Shown here: one piece after another, positions 33,904-47,277 of the stretch
How the letters are laid out: every line of letters starts with the position of its first letter
Numbering within the stretch: the stretch's first letter is position 1
Translations under genes and position numbers: made by a program
The notes under the pieces: model-generated
Database searches by the model: none
Told to the model about the DNA's origin: nothing
The model's input: only the letters and a program-made list of their open reading frames with translations
From: Rhyacophila brunnea
Lineage: Eukaryota > Arthropoda > Insecta > Trichoptera > Rhyacophilidae
DNA: 64,000 nt
Direction of reading: 5' to 3'
Assembly: GCA_022495005.1 (NCBI GenBank)
Contig: JAGYXB010000135.1
Span: 3,534,001-3,598,000 of the forward strand

Positions 33904-35135
33904 TGAAGGCCTCCGACTTCCTGACTAGCTCAGGCACTTGGAAGTGGAGGTTCATTAATGTGGAAGAACAGGCAGGAACCTCATGGACGTGGAGTAACCA
34001 AGAAGTCACGGGGCACAAAGTCAATTAAACACCAGATGAAATCTTCAGAACTCGTATTTTATTGTTATTAGAATATGTTTGGCCTTATGGCATTCCTTCA
34101 TCAAGGATTATAGTCCAAAAGTATCATTCACATTGGTATCGAAAGTCCCAAAGTTTATAATAATTAAAAGAAACTCGATTTATTGTTATTATCCATACAC
34201 CACAATTAGTAAGAAACAAGAAAAGTCAAATCAATTAATATTCGAAGTTCACAGTTCGAAGTCTCAATAAACAAGAGTCAACTAATATCCGAAGTCACAA
34301 AAATAACCACATTTATTACTGATTAGTTAAAAAATAATTCGAATATTATTGTTTAATTATTTTAAAATTAACTTGATTATTATTAACTAATTATTTAACA
34401 TTAACTTAATTATTTCTAATTAGTTATGCAGACGAGATCGTAAGGGTCCCGAGGCAACAAGGCGTCGCCCGGAACCCACAAAACAGACTGACTGGATTTA
34501 ATAATCTTGCCTTTTTATCCGTTAGGGGTGGTTGTATTTCTTACAAATTCACACCGATCACCGATACCGCCATATGCTACACATTTATATAAGGTTGACG
34601 GATGTCAACCAAACATATAGCGATATCGATGTACATAATATGATTAATATAATTATTACTTTAATTACATTAATTCCTTAATTATCTTAATTACTATGTA
34701 CCACCAACGCCCATCCATAAGTCCCAATTTATTATCCCAACAATACTTTGCATGTTTACATTTACATTTGAATATTATATTACAATTTACACTATATATT
34801 ATCATTACAAACAAATCACATTTTACATTTAATTTTAATTTGATTACCCCCTTATCTAGACATATATTTAATTAACATTTTAATCTTATAACCTTTTACC
34901 TTATATTTACATGGTCTGTGACCGACTTATTCTTCCACAGTTCACCCTGAGAAGTGGTGGGACCTGCCAGAGCAAACTGCGGGACTTCTACATACATGAA
35001 ATATTGTTGGGCTTTGTCGAGGGTCGTAATTATACTACCGGTGGCCCATTGACTACCAGGGTCAGACCGAGCGGCTGGGTGGCACTACTCCCTATGGGAG
35101 CGCCCCCACAGGGGCGGAAAAATCAGTACGTGACA
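33904..35135. mobile_element. putative 1,232-bp solo LTR inside a SINE
   Basis: The insert begins TGAAGGCCTCC and ends CGTGACA, that is 5'-TG...CA-3'. GCCT occurs just before (33,900-33,903) and just after (35,136-35,139), a 4-bp target duplication. The SINE sequence on both sides joins perfectly into the layout seen in the 50.9-kb copy. No reverse transcriptase, protease or integrase frame lies within, so a solo LTR (Gypsy- or BEL-like by duplication size) is the simplest reading. A second LTR copy in the window would prove it and was not found. Confidence 0.6.
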
Positions 35136-35250
35136 GCCTAATAGGTTGAGCAAGTGGCTGACATCCATTTCTCGTAAAAACAAAAATCTGTTAATACAAA
35201 CCTCCACTCTGTGGAGGCCCATATGATCCTATTAGGATCGGACATGGTCG
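35136..35250 (+). repeat. tRNA-derived SINE, family S, 3' part of the split copy
   Basis: CCTAATAGGTTGAGCAAGTG, ACATCCATTTCTCGTAAAAA and GATCCTATTAGGATCGGACA match the 3' two thirds of the 50.9-kb copy. The A-rich tail (AAAGAAAAGAAAC) follows. The 3' region carries its own small hairpin, CCTATTAGG next to GGAGGCCC. Confidence 0.8.
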
Positions 35251-38200
35251 AAAGAAAAGAAACAAGATGATAAATACATGTAGAAATTGTTGAAAATAAT
35301 ATTTCGATTAATACGATGCCGCATACAACTCGTTGTTTGTTTTGTTATCGTCAGAGCGTTTTAACCCGGTCATATTATTATATTATAATTTATAATATAA
35401 TAAAATATAATATTATATAAACTCGACTCTACTGTGATTTGTTGTCATTCATGTATACACATAGTGTCGGTGCGACATTTTTGGTAGAAAAACCCATCAG
35501 CTTGTCGCATGTAACAAATTTCACTCGATATGGGCCGCAGGTCAAATAGCAAAATGTTGTACCGGCTCATGCGCAGATGCTGCTCTTTACGGTCAGTCAT
35601 TTGTTTCAGCTTACCGCGTGGTGACGACACTGTCCCGGCATGAACACAACATTTACGTAAGTTTTGATTAATTATGAGCATGTCTATTTTATATGTGTGA
35701 CTGGGCTTATATGCGCAATGTTGTAATTTACACCGCTGAACTCGCAGGTAGGTCTTCCCTAAGATTTTACAAAACGTTTCAGACGTTCCGCCAAACTAAA
35801 AAGGTTAGGAATCGCTGCTTGAAAAGTGTCAACGATTAAAATTAAAACTTTTGACTGTCATTATTTTTATTGAAGAATTTACAGGGACTTAGTTGGTGAT
35901 CCCTTCGCGACACTCGTGCCGCCGCGCCGTCCATCCATCCCAGCGCCATGCCGCGTCGCCACACACAACTTGGGTGCTCACTGCTCACCACTCGTCATGT
36001 GCTAAGTAGCGGGGCGCGACGCGGCGTGGCACTCGCAAGCTGCCGGAGCCTCGCGAGGACGCTCTCCGAGCGGCGCAATCGGCGCGATGGTATCAGGCTA
36101 ACAGAAAATGTAAGGAGAAATGTGACGCACACTGCAGACTAGCGGTAGTTGACTGAGTGATTGCGAACCATTGCCCATCGTAGTGTAAGAAACATGACAA
36201 TCGTCGATGGCGCAGATTTTTTTTTTACCTGATTTTATATTTTATCATCCGTGTATGAATTATGTTATTAGTAGGTATGGCCTTGCATGGTTTTATTTAT
36301 AATGCATACACCTTTGTTTTATGGTAACAACAGACCAAACATGAATAGGTAATACAGTATTATAAATAGTTTTCGTTTATCAAAAATGGACTTACTAAAT
36401 AAAAATAGTTAATAATTCAACGGCAGTAGAATTTCATATTATCATGTTTCTATGTTATTTGTAAAATGAAACACATAATAGGTAGACGACAATTATTACA
36501 AAGTTGTATAACGGGCCGATAAACGTTATTTAGTAGTTGTAAAGCAATAAAGATAATCTAAACGTTAAATTAATGTAACAATCAATTAGATTTTAATGTC
36601 AACACAAATAAAATTAATATATAATATGTACATTTTTTAATTCGTACCATTTACATAATATTTCTAGTAGAAAAACCATTATACGTAGGGGGATCAAATA
36701 CATGAACAAAAATCTGCAATAAACACCCTTATTTCAATTTAGGTAGAGCTAATTTTTGACTCCAAATAATAAGTATGTATGTACTTTTTAAATAATAATC
36801 AGAGAAAAACTGTGTTATAAGAATAAGCCAATGTACCTATTTAAAGACGTGAACGCAGATTTACAACGAGTATCCTTGTCTTGATCTTGTGACATAGGGT
36901 GAACTCATTTTTCAACAACATTAATAATTATGTATGCATCTGTCCACGAAAGAATAAAATTTGCATGAGCAGATTCAGGTTTCTTTGGCCAGGGCCGTTT
37001 ACTAGGACCCTTTTTTTCCACACGCTACCAGTAAGTGAATGAATGTTACTGTCAATGGTCCATTTTTATTGTAATGCAATTGATTGGTTCAATAAAATTA
37101 TAACGCTTGCTGTCGGTTTTCAATCGCTTCGACGTAATTGGGTCCCGCTGACGCGAGCCGACGCAAGCAGTGGCAGCCCGTAATCCTATGCAGCCGTATA
37201 TAAATTTTCACATTACAAAAATAAAGTACCCGTAAGAACGGTCTGTTCGCCTGGTAATGCGCGAACCATTTGTTGCGGGCGGTTGTGGTATTTCGTTGAT
37301 CTTCTTCCATTGTTCCAGCAAGCAAATAAACAAACACGTACTTACCTATGGATGCAGCGACTAAACTATATTAACCGCTGTTTCGGGCCATAAACCCACC
37401 ATCTGAACCCAGTTCCAAAATTTAATAAATACGTTTTCGGTTTGTATTAAGTGTTAATGGATTAATGGGTTAATGGATGAATGTATACTTAGTGGTTTAT
37501 TATTTTAACTTTAACTAGATAAGCCGCTGAATAGACAGATATATTATTATGAATCAAACAAATTCAGCAATACAATACTTGACGACGAAAGGACCTAGCT
37601 AGAGGTAGGTGAAAGGGGCTAGGGCAGGCCATCGACCACCTGACCAACAGTCTTGAATGATACTACTATTTTTCATCAGTTTCTTCGTCACTTTTACGGA
37701 TAATTAATCTCAATTCTCGAAAAATTAAATAAGTCGAGAACCACAGGCTCTACTAGTATCCCAGCAATATAAACTGATATCACAACATTCTTTTTATAAT
37801 CTAGAAAATCGAGAGTTTGGACTATAAAAGAAGATTTTTCTTCAATATGTGGAAGACAATTTTTGGGGTTATGGGAGTTTCGACTGATTTTTTATTATGC
37901 TTGATTCTTGAAACAGCATCTTTGTCCTAGAGATTTTTATGGGTTCAACTTGAACCGTTCAAGCCACAAAATCAAATTCAAATATGGGAGAAAAAAATTT
38001 GCCAAACGCAAATTCAGTGAAAAATTGCATGGTTTATTTACAATTTACATTATATATATTTTTTAAAAGCCACGACCACGTCTTATTTTCATTTAAAGTA
38101 TTACGAAAACAGGGGGAGAGTGACGCCTGTCGGCACAGAGGATATCCAGGGGGAGAAAAAGCGCCAACCGTATACTTACAGAGGGGGTTGTGTCGTGGAC

Positions 38201-39325
38201 AGGGTCATGAGTACCCCACAGAGTGCCAGGGGGTGGAGACAAGCGCGAGACGGATAATACAGCTCGGGACGGTGTTAAATTACGGTTTTACCAGGGCTGA
38301 ATTTCTCAGTTCCTTCTATTTAAAAACATTCTGGGATGTGTGTATTATTTTTATTTTTTTTCCGTCAACGTCTCCATATATTTTTTTATAAATAATACGG
38401 TAGCTCTATAATGCCTAAATAAATAATTAATAAATAATTAATAAATAATTATAAGGATAACTCAGTAAAAACACTTTCAAAAATAACCATTGTGCTACGC
38501 ACCGATGTAGAAAGAAGATTTTCTTTTAAACCACACTACCTACCTACCTTCATAAGTATTATTGAAACAGTCAAATCAATAAACAGAAAAAATGGAAAAC
38601 GTAACTTATTCATTCTATTACAATAATTGCATAAATGAATAACTTTCAACTCGGTTTTCTAATATCATCGATTCCTACGCCAATCGTCAAAACCCATGTT
38701 TCAGCTACAAAATTATTAATTTTATAAAATAAATTTCGCAATAACTTGTGATAACTAATTTTCTTATAATTATACCAGGCTAGCAGAAGTATACGCGGGA
38801 GAAAAACGCGCGGTTGAGGTAAACTGGTAAACAAACAGAAGACGAATGAATGACCGGAATGACACAAATAAAATGTCTCATCGCTTGGATGTCAGCGGTC
38901 GTGTCACTCGCTATTTGCTTGGATCACAGATTATGCGCGACCGGTGACAACGCATATGGGTGTGTAGTGTAACCCATTCCCATTTGTGAGTAATGTGGGG
39001 ACCCACTATTTGGACACGGTGTCCACACTATACACACTCTCACAACAACATGTAGATATGTAGTTGAAATGGCCTGCAGACTGATAAAAATGATAACGCT
39101 GTGACTGATTTGTTTTGGCGTGGTGCCCCGCATACATTATTATTCTCTCTGTGGTCATTGAATTTTATAATAGGTAAGCTGTCTGGTTTTGAAAGGCTTT
39201 GTGTATAATATACAATGTCATTGATAATGCACATTGCAGACAAAATTTTTGAAGATAGCAAATAAATAGGCGATGTTTGTACCTACTACAAGAAAAAATA
39301 ATTCACAGATCTTATTTTTTTTTTC
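35251..39325. other. non-coding stretch with a CpG island at about 35,890-36,130
   Basis: Within the island a 64-codon plus frame (35,948-36,142) is arginine-rich and looks incidental. A minus frame (37,311-37,098, starting MEEDQRNTTTARNKWFAHYQ) has somewhat coding-like codons but no recognised domain. Positions 38,410-38,450 are TAAATAATTAA tandem runs. 35,800-35,818 reads, on the minus strand, CAGCGATTCCTAACCTTTTT, a hAT-like end with no partner found. Confidence 0.3.
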
Positions 39326-39421
39326 GACCATGTCCGATTGTAATAGGATCGTATGGGCCTCCACAGAGTGGAGGTATGTAGGTATTAACAGATTTTTGTT
39401 TTTTTTTTACGAGAAATAGAT
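39326..39421 (-). repeat. tRNA-derived SINE, family S, 3' fragment
   Basis: On the plus strand it reads GACCATGTCCGATTGTAATA through GGCCTCCACAGAGTGGAGG to ACGAGAAATAGAT, matching the 3' end of the family in reverse. The tRNA-like head is absent. Confidence 0.75.
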
Positions 39422-41276
39422 ACATTTTAATTAAGTAGGTACAATAAAATTATGGTGCCTATATATTATTATTTTGCCACAATTACATAATAATATTACT
39501 TAATATAAGTATTATGTTATTATGAAAAACTGATCGGTCGATATTTTTATTTAAATAGACAAATAATTAAACACCAGTTCAATTTTTACATACTATAATT
39601 ATGCGAAATTACACGGTTATTTTCCACTAACGAAAGCAATATTTCTTAAAAACTCAAAGTTAAAAGCTTCACTATATTTCAGATTTTCATCTCCTTCGAA
39701 AACTTCGATTTATTTGTCATGCAGCTTACAACTTACTGCAGTTGTAATTAAAAAAACAGTATGTACCTAGTTAGTATAAAGTAAAGCTATAGGTATGCAT
39801 TTTCTTTTCTTAGAATATTCAATATAAACGAACGGATAAAGAAAATGTATATCGTACCGATGAGTGCCGAGCCCGTGTCGCGAGTCTCTAGAAATATAGC
39901 TAGGTATCTAGCTGGTCAGTGGACAAAGGCGCCGCAAATTGCCGACTAAATTACATCGAATTTTCACTGCACCGAACGCGAAGTCAAGTAGCGGCGAACA
40001 GTGATCGAAATTTCCACTCACCTCATTTTATGTGCGCCTGGCATTGTATCTAAAATATATAAAGTCCCAGCAGAAGAAAGAAAACCAAATTTAATATTTG
40101 TTTTTGTATAGTAAAAATTAAACACCCATGTCTGATGAAATTCCTGAAACTTGATTATTTGTAAATTATTTACATGTAAATTAAGAATGAAGCACCAGTT
40201 ATGTGATATTATATATTATACAATAAAGTATACTTAATTAACTTGTTTGATTCTTCCTGTCACAGACAGGCCCAGGGGGCATGACCGATATTGTTGATAG
40301 AAAGAGGCAGACTAAATTATTACAATAATCACAATATGAAATTAAAGTTGTTTGTTTTTTTTTTTTTTAATTATTAAAGCCAAAAAATATTAAGTTAAAT
40401 AATAAGCCTCGTACAACTTTCATTTTCAAACGAAATAAAAAAAATGTTTGTTTTGTTATTTTTTTTTATATAACGTCCGCTATTCAACACCGATCCACGG
40501 AGTTCAGAATGTCGAAACGGTATAATTTTTATCGAGTTAGCAAAATTCATGAAGAAAATAATAACATTCAATGCATGCATACGAACGTACAACTATCTAC
40601 GGCCGCGCCGGACCGTGCGATAGCAACAAGCAACGTGACGTATATTCGGTAGGTAGGTACCTACTTCTTATCCAATGATCGTATACGTCGTTCGACCGCA
40701 GCGGATCTGATTATCGCTAACAATTTCTGCGCTCCTAATACTATGCGAGACCCAATGTTAGACAGGTCGGGAAGCAACAGCTGATTTGCAATATAACGGA
40801 CGACCTAGTTTGTTTATATTATTATGTTATAATCATTATTATTTTACTCATTTTCATTACGGGTATAATTACTTTATATTTTGGAACATCATCTGGAAGT
40901 ATTTTTCTCGTCGTTCAATAATAATTCGGTTTTGTGTTGCAATTAGTTCCTTTTCTAGCTGCTGCTGCATTATCGAATTATCCCATAATTATTGGCAGAG
41001 AGAAGCATTATCATAAGTGACGTGTTCCCTGATTATCATACAATCTTGATGAATCCATAAAAATATTAAATTCTACTGCATTTCGCGAGAACACTGGGTT
41101 TAGTGGTTTTACGACCGGTTACATAATGTAAACCCAACCACATTTTCTGCACCTAGGTATGTAACTATGCATAATATGACATGATAGATGACCTACAGTC
41201 CTACAGCAATCTATGGTTACAAGTTTAATTTAGTTATGTACTATCTTCTTCTTTCTTCTCTGGCCATATCCGCCAC
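39422..41276. other. non-coding stretch
   Basis: No supported gene. Mixed AT-rich DNA with a moderately GC-rich patch at 39,850-40,030 and homopolymer T runs near 40,350 and 40,460. Confidence 0.35.
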
Positions 41277-41279
41277 TTA

Positions 41280-41647
41280 AGCGTCAATTACATTGTGCTT
41301 CTTTACGAGCTGTTTGTTGGCGATTTTAAAAGCGGGCGATTCAGCTACTGCGATTTGATGATTACACACAAAACTTTCCATTCGCTGAGAAGCCACAAGC
41401 CAGCGACTATTTCGACAGAACGTAATTCGTTTTTTTACCGGGAGGTTGCTACTGCGCTCTATGCGCAGACGCAGTAGGCCCACACGCCGGCGTGTATCGT
41501 GTAAAGTTGACCGGCTTTCAACTTTTCTCGGTAGAGTGTTTACAACCTGCTTGTTAGCTTGATCGATGATTACACTGGGCGACTTTACAGGCAGATTGTA
41601 AATTCGCCAACAAACAGCTCGTAAAGAAGCTCAATGTAATTGACGCT
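41280..41647. mobile_element. PIF/Harbinger-like MITE
   Basis: The ends are about 46-bp inverted repeats beginning AGCGTCAATTACATTG and continuing through CTTCTTTACGAGCTGTTTGT (one mismatch, GTGC versus GAGC). The trinucleotide TTA flanks both ends (41,277-41,279 and 41,648-41,650). A TTA/TAA-type 3-bp duplication with long inverted repeats is typical of Harbinger-type MITEs. The 368-bp interior contains no transposase. Confidence 0.8.
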
Positions 41648-41659
41648 TTAATTGGAGCA

Positions 41660-41935
41660 TATGGGCACCACGCGGCGCCTCCAAGAATCCCTGTCGCTCG
41701 CCGGTCTTCTTGCTTCGTTCCAGGTCAAACCAGCATCCCGTATACACTCTGTAGATAGTATTTAGCGGCCTTCCAGGACGCCGGAATCCGGTCGGCTTGA
41801 AGAACAGATAAGCCAGATTGAGGTTCTCTTCTGGGATCCACGTGGCCGAGCCAAGTCCAACATCGCCTCTTCACTCTCAGAGTGATGAGAGGCTGCTTGG
41901 TGCGTTCTCGTATCTCCGCGTTGCTACTCATGTAC
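41660..41935 (-). pseudogene. RTE-type non-LTR reverse transcriptase, C-terminal remnant
   Basis: The minus strand encodes IRERTKQPLITLRVKRRCWT, then WLGHVDPRR, recognisably the 'I..RR.RW.GHV.RM' block after the polymerase domain of RTE-type ORF2. QADRIPASWKAAKYYLQSVY corresponds to the degenerate 'GKR.RGRP..TW.R.V' block. After a stop, residues like KQEDRRATGILGGA echo the terminal 'A.DR..WR..V.A' block. The polymerase core and endonuclease are missing. A Harbinger-like MITE abuts its 3' side. Confidence 0.65.
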
Positions 41936-42109
41936 TATTCATAATTATAATAACAATATACATCTATTAGTTATTAATACAAAGTATCGGGCAAGATTTG
42001 AATTAATTTTGTTCGTGAAATAAAATATCGACTCGTTTAATAAACATGTAATACAATACATAATAATATAGACTTAATACACTTTATAGTGTCCTGGTCG
42101 TCGGATCGT

Positions 42110-42500
42110 GCATTCGAAAATGTCAAAAGTTGGTCGTTGAACACAAGTCAGTGTGCCCGCATGGCCGCATCTGATTACGATTACCGCGATGTCCCACCTC
42201 GTTGACCCATGTCTTTGAGGTTAGGCCTGTCAGTCGCGCCTCTCACCATCGCGACATGATTAATAATCGACCTGCCATGGCGGCCCACCTTATCTGGTGA
42301 GTGTCGACGACTCGGCGGCTGTGAAATGAAACTTACGAAACTGCGGACTGCGGAGCGGGCCGAGGCGGTCGGCGCGCGAGTCAACAAAATAGTTTCGGTT
42401 ATAATACCTCCTTGCTTATATGCTCGCCTAATACTTAGCCGGCAGATACGGCTCGCTTTTCGATCTCACGTCCGTATATACAAATTTCATATGACTCGAG
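42110..42500. other. GC-rich island, possible regulatory region
   Basis: Words such as GCGGAGCGGGCCGAGGCGG and GGCGCGCGAGTC lie in AT-rich surroundings. A plus frame (42,326-42,508) begins with ATG and is rich in arginine and alanine at first, then drifts. I cannot distinguish a first exon from chance. A CpG island or enhancer is possible. Confidence 0.25.
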
Positions 42501-42884
42501 TCGAGTGACTTCTTTCTTTTTATATTTTAATGTTGTTTATTTTAATGTCAATTTTAAATGAAAATAGATTACATTTTCGAGCCGATTATTCAAAAATACT
42601 TTTACTTATTACAAAAATAAATGGATTTGATGTTTACTTGGGTTAAAACTGAGGAGATTGGCAATGGTAAAAGAATGTATTTCTTAAATCTTAATATGTA
42701 GCGCCTGTACACGTGCATAGATTTACTGACACCAATAGTGTGTATTTTAAGCTATCGCGATAATAACTTTACTGTTTACACGTAAAAGTGCTGACTGTCT
42801 CACCAATCTCATTATTCAAGCGTAAACAAGACACGACATGACGTTGTCATTGTTGGGTGGGTGCTATTTGACAGGTTGTGAAAA

Positions 42885-43085
42885 TTGGCAAACGTCAAAA
42901 CTGTTTTGCGCGGTGTAGTTCGTATTATTTCCGGCAGGTTCGCTTCTATAGTTCTATTGCGCACGCGCACCACCACGCAAGTTTCATCTTTTGCGTGAAA
43001 ATTCAGAACCTGCTGAACTTTTTTGTTCCATGTATGCAATTTTGCAACTTTCACGATAATACGTGTCCACACGTGCATTCCCTTG
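42885..43085 (-). repeat. interspersed repeat B, copy 2
   Basis: Reverse complement partner of 13,670-13,830, with shared CACGTATTATCGTG and CTGAATTTTCACGC words. It extends further on its 3' side (AAAACAGTTTTGACG), which has no counterpart in the first copy. Confidence 0.65.
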
Positions 43086-45307
43086 GGCCGCGATAATACG
43101 TACTGTCAGCAGCAAAATCCATGCACATGTAAGCGGGGTATTAGATTAAGATGAAAGCAATAGAAAGACAGAGACTGGACGCACTTGAAATAAGTCGGAT
43201 GCTGAAAGGGTCAAGTGTGGCCAAACGTACAAATTATTTCATCATAAGCGAATTCCAAATTCTCTTTTTGCTTGCTCCGGACTCTCTAATTTTTTGATCA
43301 TGCTTGGGGAATAGCCAAAAGAATGTCACGGATTTTCTACTTACACAGACCCTTTGTGCAGCTGATTGCCAGGAATGGAGCCAACCTCCGGATCATAATC
43401 TTTAGTCATCCGACGAATAACTAATAAGGGTGATTTGATTTATTTATTTTATTCATAACAGACGCTTCATTTATGTTTACCATATAGGTACGAAGTATTT
43501 GTCGTGTAAAATTCAAACAATTACAGATAAACAGTTATAGTATTACTTTTGTCAAGACAAATGAACAACAATAATAAGAACATAATATTATTATGTAGGT
43601 ACTTATATCGATGTATCAATCAATTTTCTTTTAATTCATAAAGCTATCTAAACACAATACCCGATGAGTCGATATTATTTAATCAATTCATTATATTATA
43701 TCCCGTGTATCGATTCTAATGATAGCGGCTTTACTATTGATAATATTATCGATACTTACAGAGACGGTACAACATATAAACAGATTTAAACAATATTTAC
43801 TCACTCGCTCTCCTGTTTTCCTGATATTTCGATAGTCAAAAAGATTCGTTTCCACAATTCACAGAGTCAATCAAATTGAAATCGACTGTACCGTACGACT
43901 TGAAAGTTCACGTTCTTTCTTTCCGCGATTCTACTTTTAATCATATTTATCATATTGTTAAGGTTTCTGAATTATATTTCCAAAATATAATAAAAAATAA
44001 TAGATAATATTATATGTACAGGTAAGACTTCTCCCGATACTCTTCAAAATAACATTGGTCAATAAAAATGTAAAGTAAAAAGGAGACGTGTCAACAGATT
44101 TCTTACGAGGAAGACCTAGTTGTTAGGTTAGCGATTCGCCCAACCCATTGGGTTACTTGCACTGGATCAAATCAACATTGAAAAAACACTTGCGTTTTTT
44201 GACTAACATCATAAGCATTGGCGATGTTATTCAAAATGCTGGATTTACATACGGTTGCAGTTCGTCATCCCATTTCTATATTGACATAAGGGAACATCAA
44301 CTTTTTCATTATTAGTTTTTCTATAAATGACAGAAGGGTTTCTTCAACATCTGATACTAACATAGGTAGGTACCGTATCTTATCAATCGTATATAATATC
44401 TTGATTGATGCCAGGATCTTAAATATACTCAAAAATCGTAACTGGCGTGACGAGTTAATTTTTTTTTTTGGTACCTACCTAAGTATGTATAAATTTTAAA
44501 CCTAAATGAAGCATTTTTTTAATATTTAAAATTCTACGACCTGTCAAACTTACTGGCAAGTTGTAAAGTATTTATTTTAGCTTTTGTGATTTGAATAATA
44601 AAGCTAAGTATCTAACACGGCAGTCTGTCATCCTGATAAGTAATCGAAACGATTTGTTCCCTTGGCAGTATTTATCGAATAAAACAAATGCAGTCATTCT
44701 CTAACTAAACGTACTGTTTTAGTTTCTGATCCCCTGGTATGTTGATGAGGAGAGAAGGCTGCCTTCGTCCACCTTGCATGGGAAAGAATTTTCCGGGCAT
44801 GGCCGGCCAATCAAGTCAGTCAAACAATCAGTCGGTCTGTCTGCACACGACGATGGGATTCGTAGAGCGAAATTAATATGGACTCTATATTCTGTTATAT
44901 ATGGGTAAATCTAAAAGTACGCGTTGTACGACTTGCCTGAGAACCGATTAAAATTATTTAAGTAATAATTTTATGATGTCCTGATATCATTTCTAACGAT
45001 AGTAGTTGGAATACATAATTTACGATGGCGTTACGTCCAACGTAAGTTGACGTATCATTATTAGGAGACCAGGGATCGCTACAGGTAGATGTGAAATATT
45101 TTTTACAAGAATGTGTTTATTTTTATGACTTATCTACTTCTCAGATTTTTTAACATTATTTTTTAATTATATCTCGATAATTATCAGTGGGACAAGTCTA
45201 CATAAAAGTCTCTACCTACTGTCCTTTAAAAGATCATATTTATGCTAAAATATAAAAATATTCTTGAATTTATTATGTGGATAATTATTAAAGAAAAAAA
45301 TATTTTT
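43086..45307. other. non-coding stretch
   Basis: No gene or element is supported. AT-rich sequence with dispersed GTAGGTA words. Confidence 0.4.
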
Positions 45308-45500
45308 TCATTGTATCTTATCAAATACCCTGCGCCCCCGTTTTTGCTGGACTGATGCGTATGTTTCACTCCCGTACATCTCTGCATCTAATCTCCATGT
45401 CCAAACTGTCCTTGCAATGGGCATCTGGCACGTTACTTCATGCGACTTCTCGCAACCTGTAGTGTTGCCGTGCCTAAATGAAGCACAATACGGTGTAAGC
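45308..45500 (-). pseudogene. possible RTE-type retrotransposon fragment
   Basis: The minus frame contains RTVWTWRLDAEMYGSETYAS. The MYGSETY portion resembles the 'LLYG.ETW' motif in the thumb region of RTE-type reverse transcriptases. No second motif supports it, so this is a weak call. Confidence 0.25.
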
Positions 45501-47034
45501 ATGTAACTATATAATGCCCATTCGTGGAAAATGTGAATTGGACAGGGCGGCCAAATTTAATATACAATACGACCAAAAATTCATATTTTACCATTTAATT
45601 TTACTTATCTATTGAAATTATTAAATATTTGTGACTAACGTTCTTTGAAAGCCTACGAAAATCAACAAAAACTGACAACACCAATAAAAATGACTGCACC
45701 AAACGTAAAACATTCCGCATAGCCAATTTGTAGTAAGAAGTAAATAATAATACTCTCTAAGCATTTAAATTTTAAAATAAAACGGTTTCAATAAAAAATA
45801 TTGAATATTCTCCCACACAGCGTCTTCTGTGACTTCTTTATAAAATTCGGTGAAGCATATTTCAGTTTGACGTACCTTTGTGTACTTACTTGTACACAAA
45901 GTAAGTAATATCCAGGGAATTTAAAAATAAGCGAAATGACCTTCTGAATGTGGCTGTAAGAAGGTACAATCCTCGAGTGGGGAAATATTATTTTCCAATT
46001 ATAACTACATATTTTAGGTACCTATTATTAATTTTTAGCACCTAAAACTCCTAAGCTTACTAATTACATACCGGTATCTGATCAGGGTTTGTATGAAAAT
46101 TGTTATCAAAAAGGTTTTCTTCGACATTTTTGGTTTCCAGCATGTTTGCATAGGTACTAATGTGATTTGCGAAAATATAAATACATAGTAATGCTTATTT
46201 TTTATATGACGATACTGTTCGTATCTTCTGGTTTGTTTATAAATTATAAAAAAACTCATTTAGGAATATTCTAAGGTTTTACTAAAATACAAATCTGTTT
46301 ATTTATTTCCACATCTACGACAACAAATTAAAAACTTTTCATTGTTAATTTAAAAAAATATTACGCTTTGTTGGAATTTCGTACGGGTTTTTTGAGAATG
46401 TTAGGGAAAGGCCCGGGTGTGTAATTACTAATTAGTATGGTGGTTAATCTAGATGCAATATATGATTGATTATATTCAAACAAACTAATCCTTGAGTTCT
46501 CTTATGGCACATTTTAGCGCCGGAGTAAGGTTATCAATTCGTGATAACTGATAAGAAAATTACGTGAAGTGGCGCAGCATGATTGTAATAATAATAATAA
46601 AAATACACCGATAATAGTAACTCAATAACATTAATTTACTATCGGCTAAAGTCCGCTAAAGGCTTCGGTTTTGCATTGAAATTATTACACATCATACGGA
46701 GCGGCAAAACCGAAGCCTTTAAATTATTATATTTAATTAATCTAAGAACCAAATGCAGAGATGTCAACGTTATGTAAAACTAACAACATATTATGAAACC
46801 TATACATAGTTGACAGTTTACCAAAACAAAATTAGTAACATGTCATGACAACGTAGTTTTTTGCAATCGAAAGATTTTCCATTTTATTTATAAATTTATA
46901 CGATGAAAAAGGTATGAAAACTGCAAAATATAAATTGAATAATTAATTATAAAACAAATAACTAATTAATATATTATCTTTAATAAACATTTTTATTCAA
47001 CGAATGATTTAGGAGATTTGAGAATGCAAGATTC
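45501..47034. other. non-coding stretch with a foldback at 46,656-46,722
   Basis: AAAGGCTTCGGTTTTGC (46,656) pairs with GCAAAACCGAAGCCTTT (ending about 46,722), leaving a loop of about 33 bases. No genes are supported. Confidence 0.45.
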
Positions 47035-47110
47035 TTGGTACCTACTTAAAGCCTATCATAGCAATCCGATGGATGCGGGCTCGAGTTCCATACGGCACCA
47101 CATTTTTCCT
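47035..47110 (+). repeat. tRNA-like SINE head
   Basis: ACTTAAAGCCTATCATAGCA followed by AATCCGATGGATGCGGGCTCG and AGTTCCATACGGC mirrors the minus-strand site at 9.6 kb, which also has AATCCGATGGATG before its B box. It ends in CACCACATTTTT. Probably the same SINE family; no tRNA fold closes. Confidence 0.4.
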
Positions 47111-47277
47111 AATACCTAAGCGATATTCAATAATATTACATTGCGTATTTATGACTCCTACTCGTTATTTGGTATGTGTTATGCTTCCAAAAATCGGGTA
47201 CATAACGCATTTACCAGTGGCGTGCGGTGACTATTGCTTGTAGGGATTGTAGTTTAGCCAGGATTATTTTTATAATA

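Noticed and set aside
33761..34024. Minus-strand 87-codon frame over the SINE
   Set aside because: It runs through the SINE B-box region and into the LTR-like insert; PDPGFEPGTHDAI is the usual spurious reading of a tRNA-derived SINE.
35948..36142. Arginine-rich 64-codon plus frame
   Set aside because: It lies in a CpG-rich island where random frames are arginine- and alanine-rich; no homology pattern or splice context supports it.
38056..38391. Plus frame containing RHRGYPGGEKAPTVYLQRGL
   Set aside because: It has a few coding-like codons, but no family and no splice context; both ends are T-rich, low-complexity sequence.
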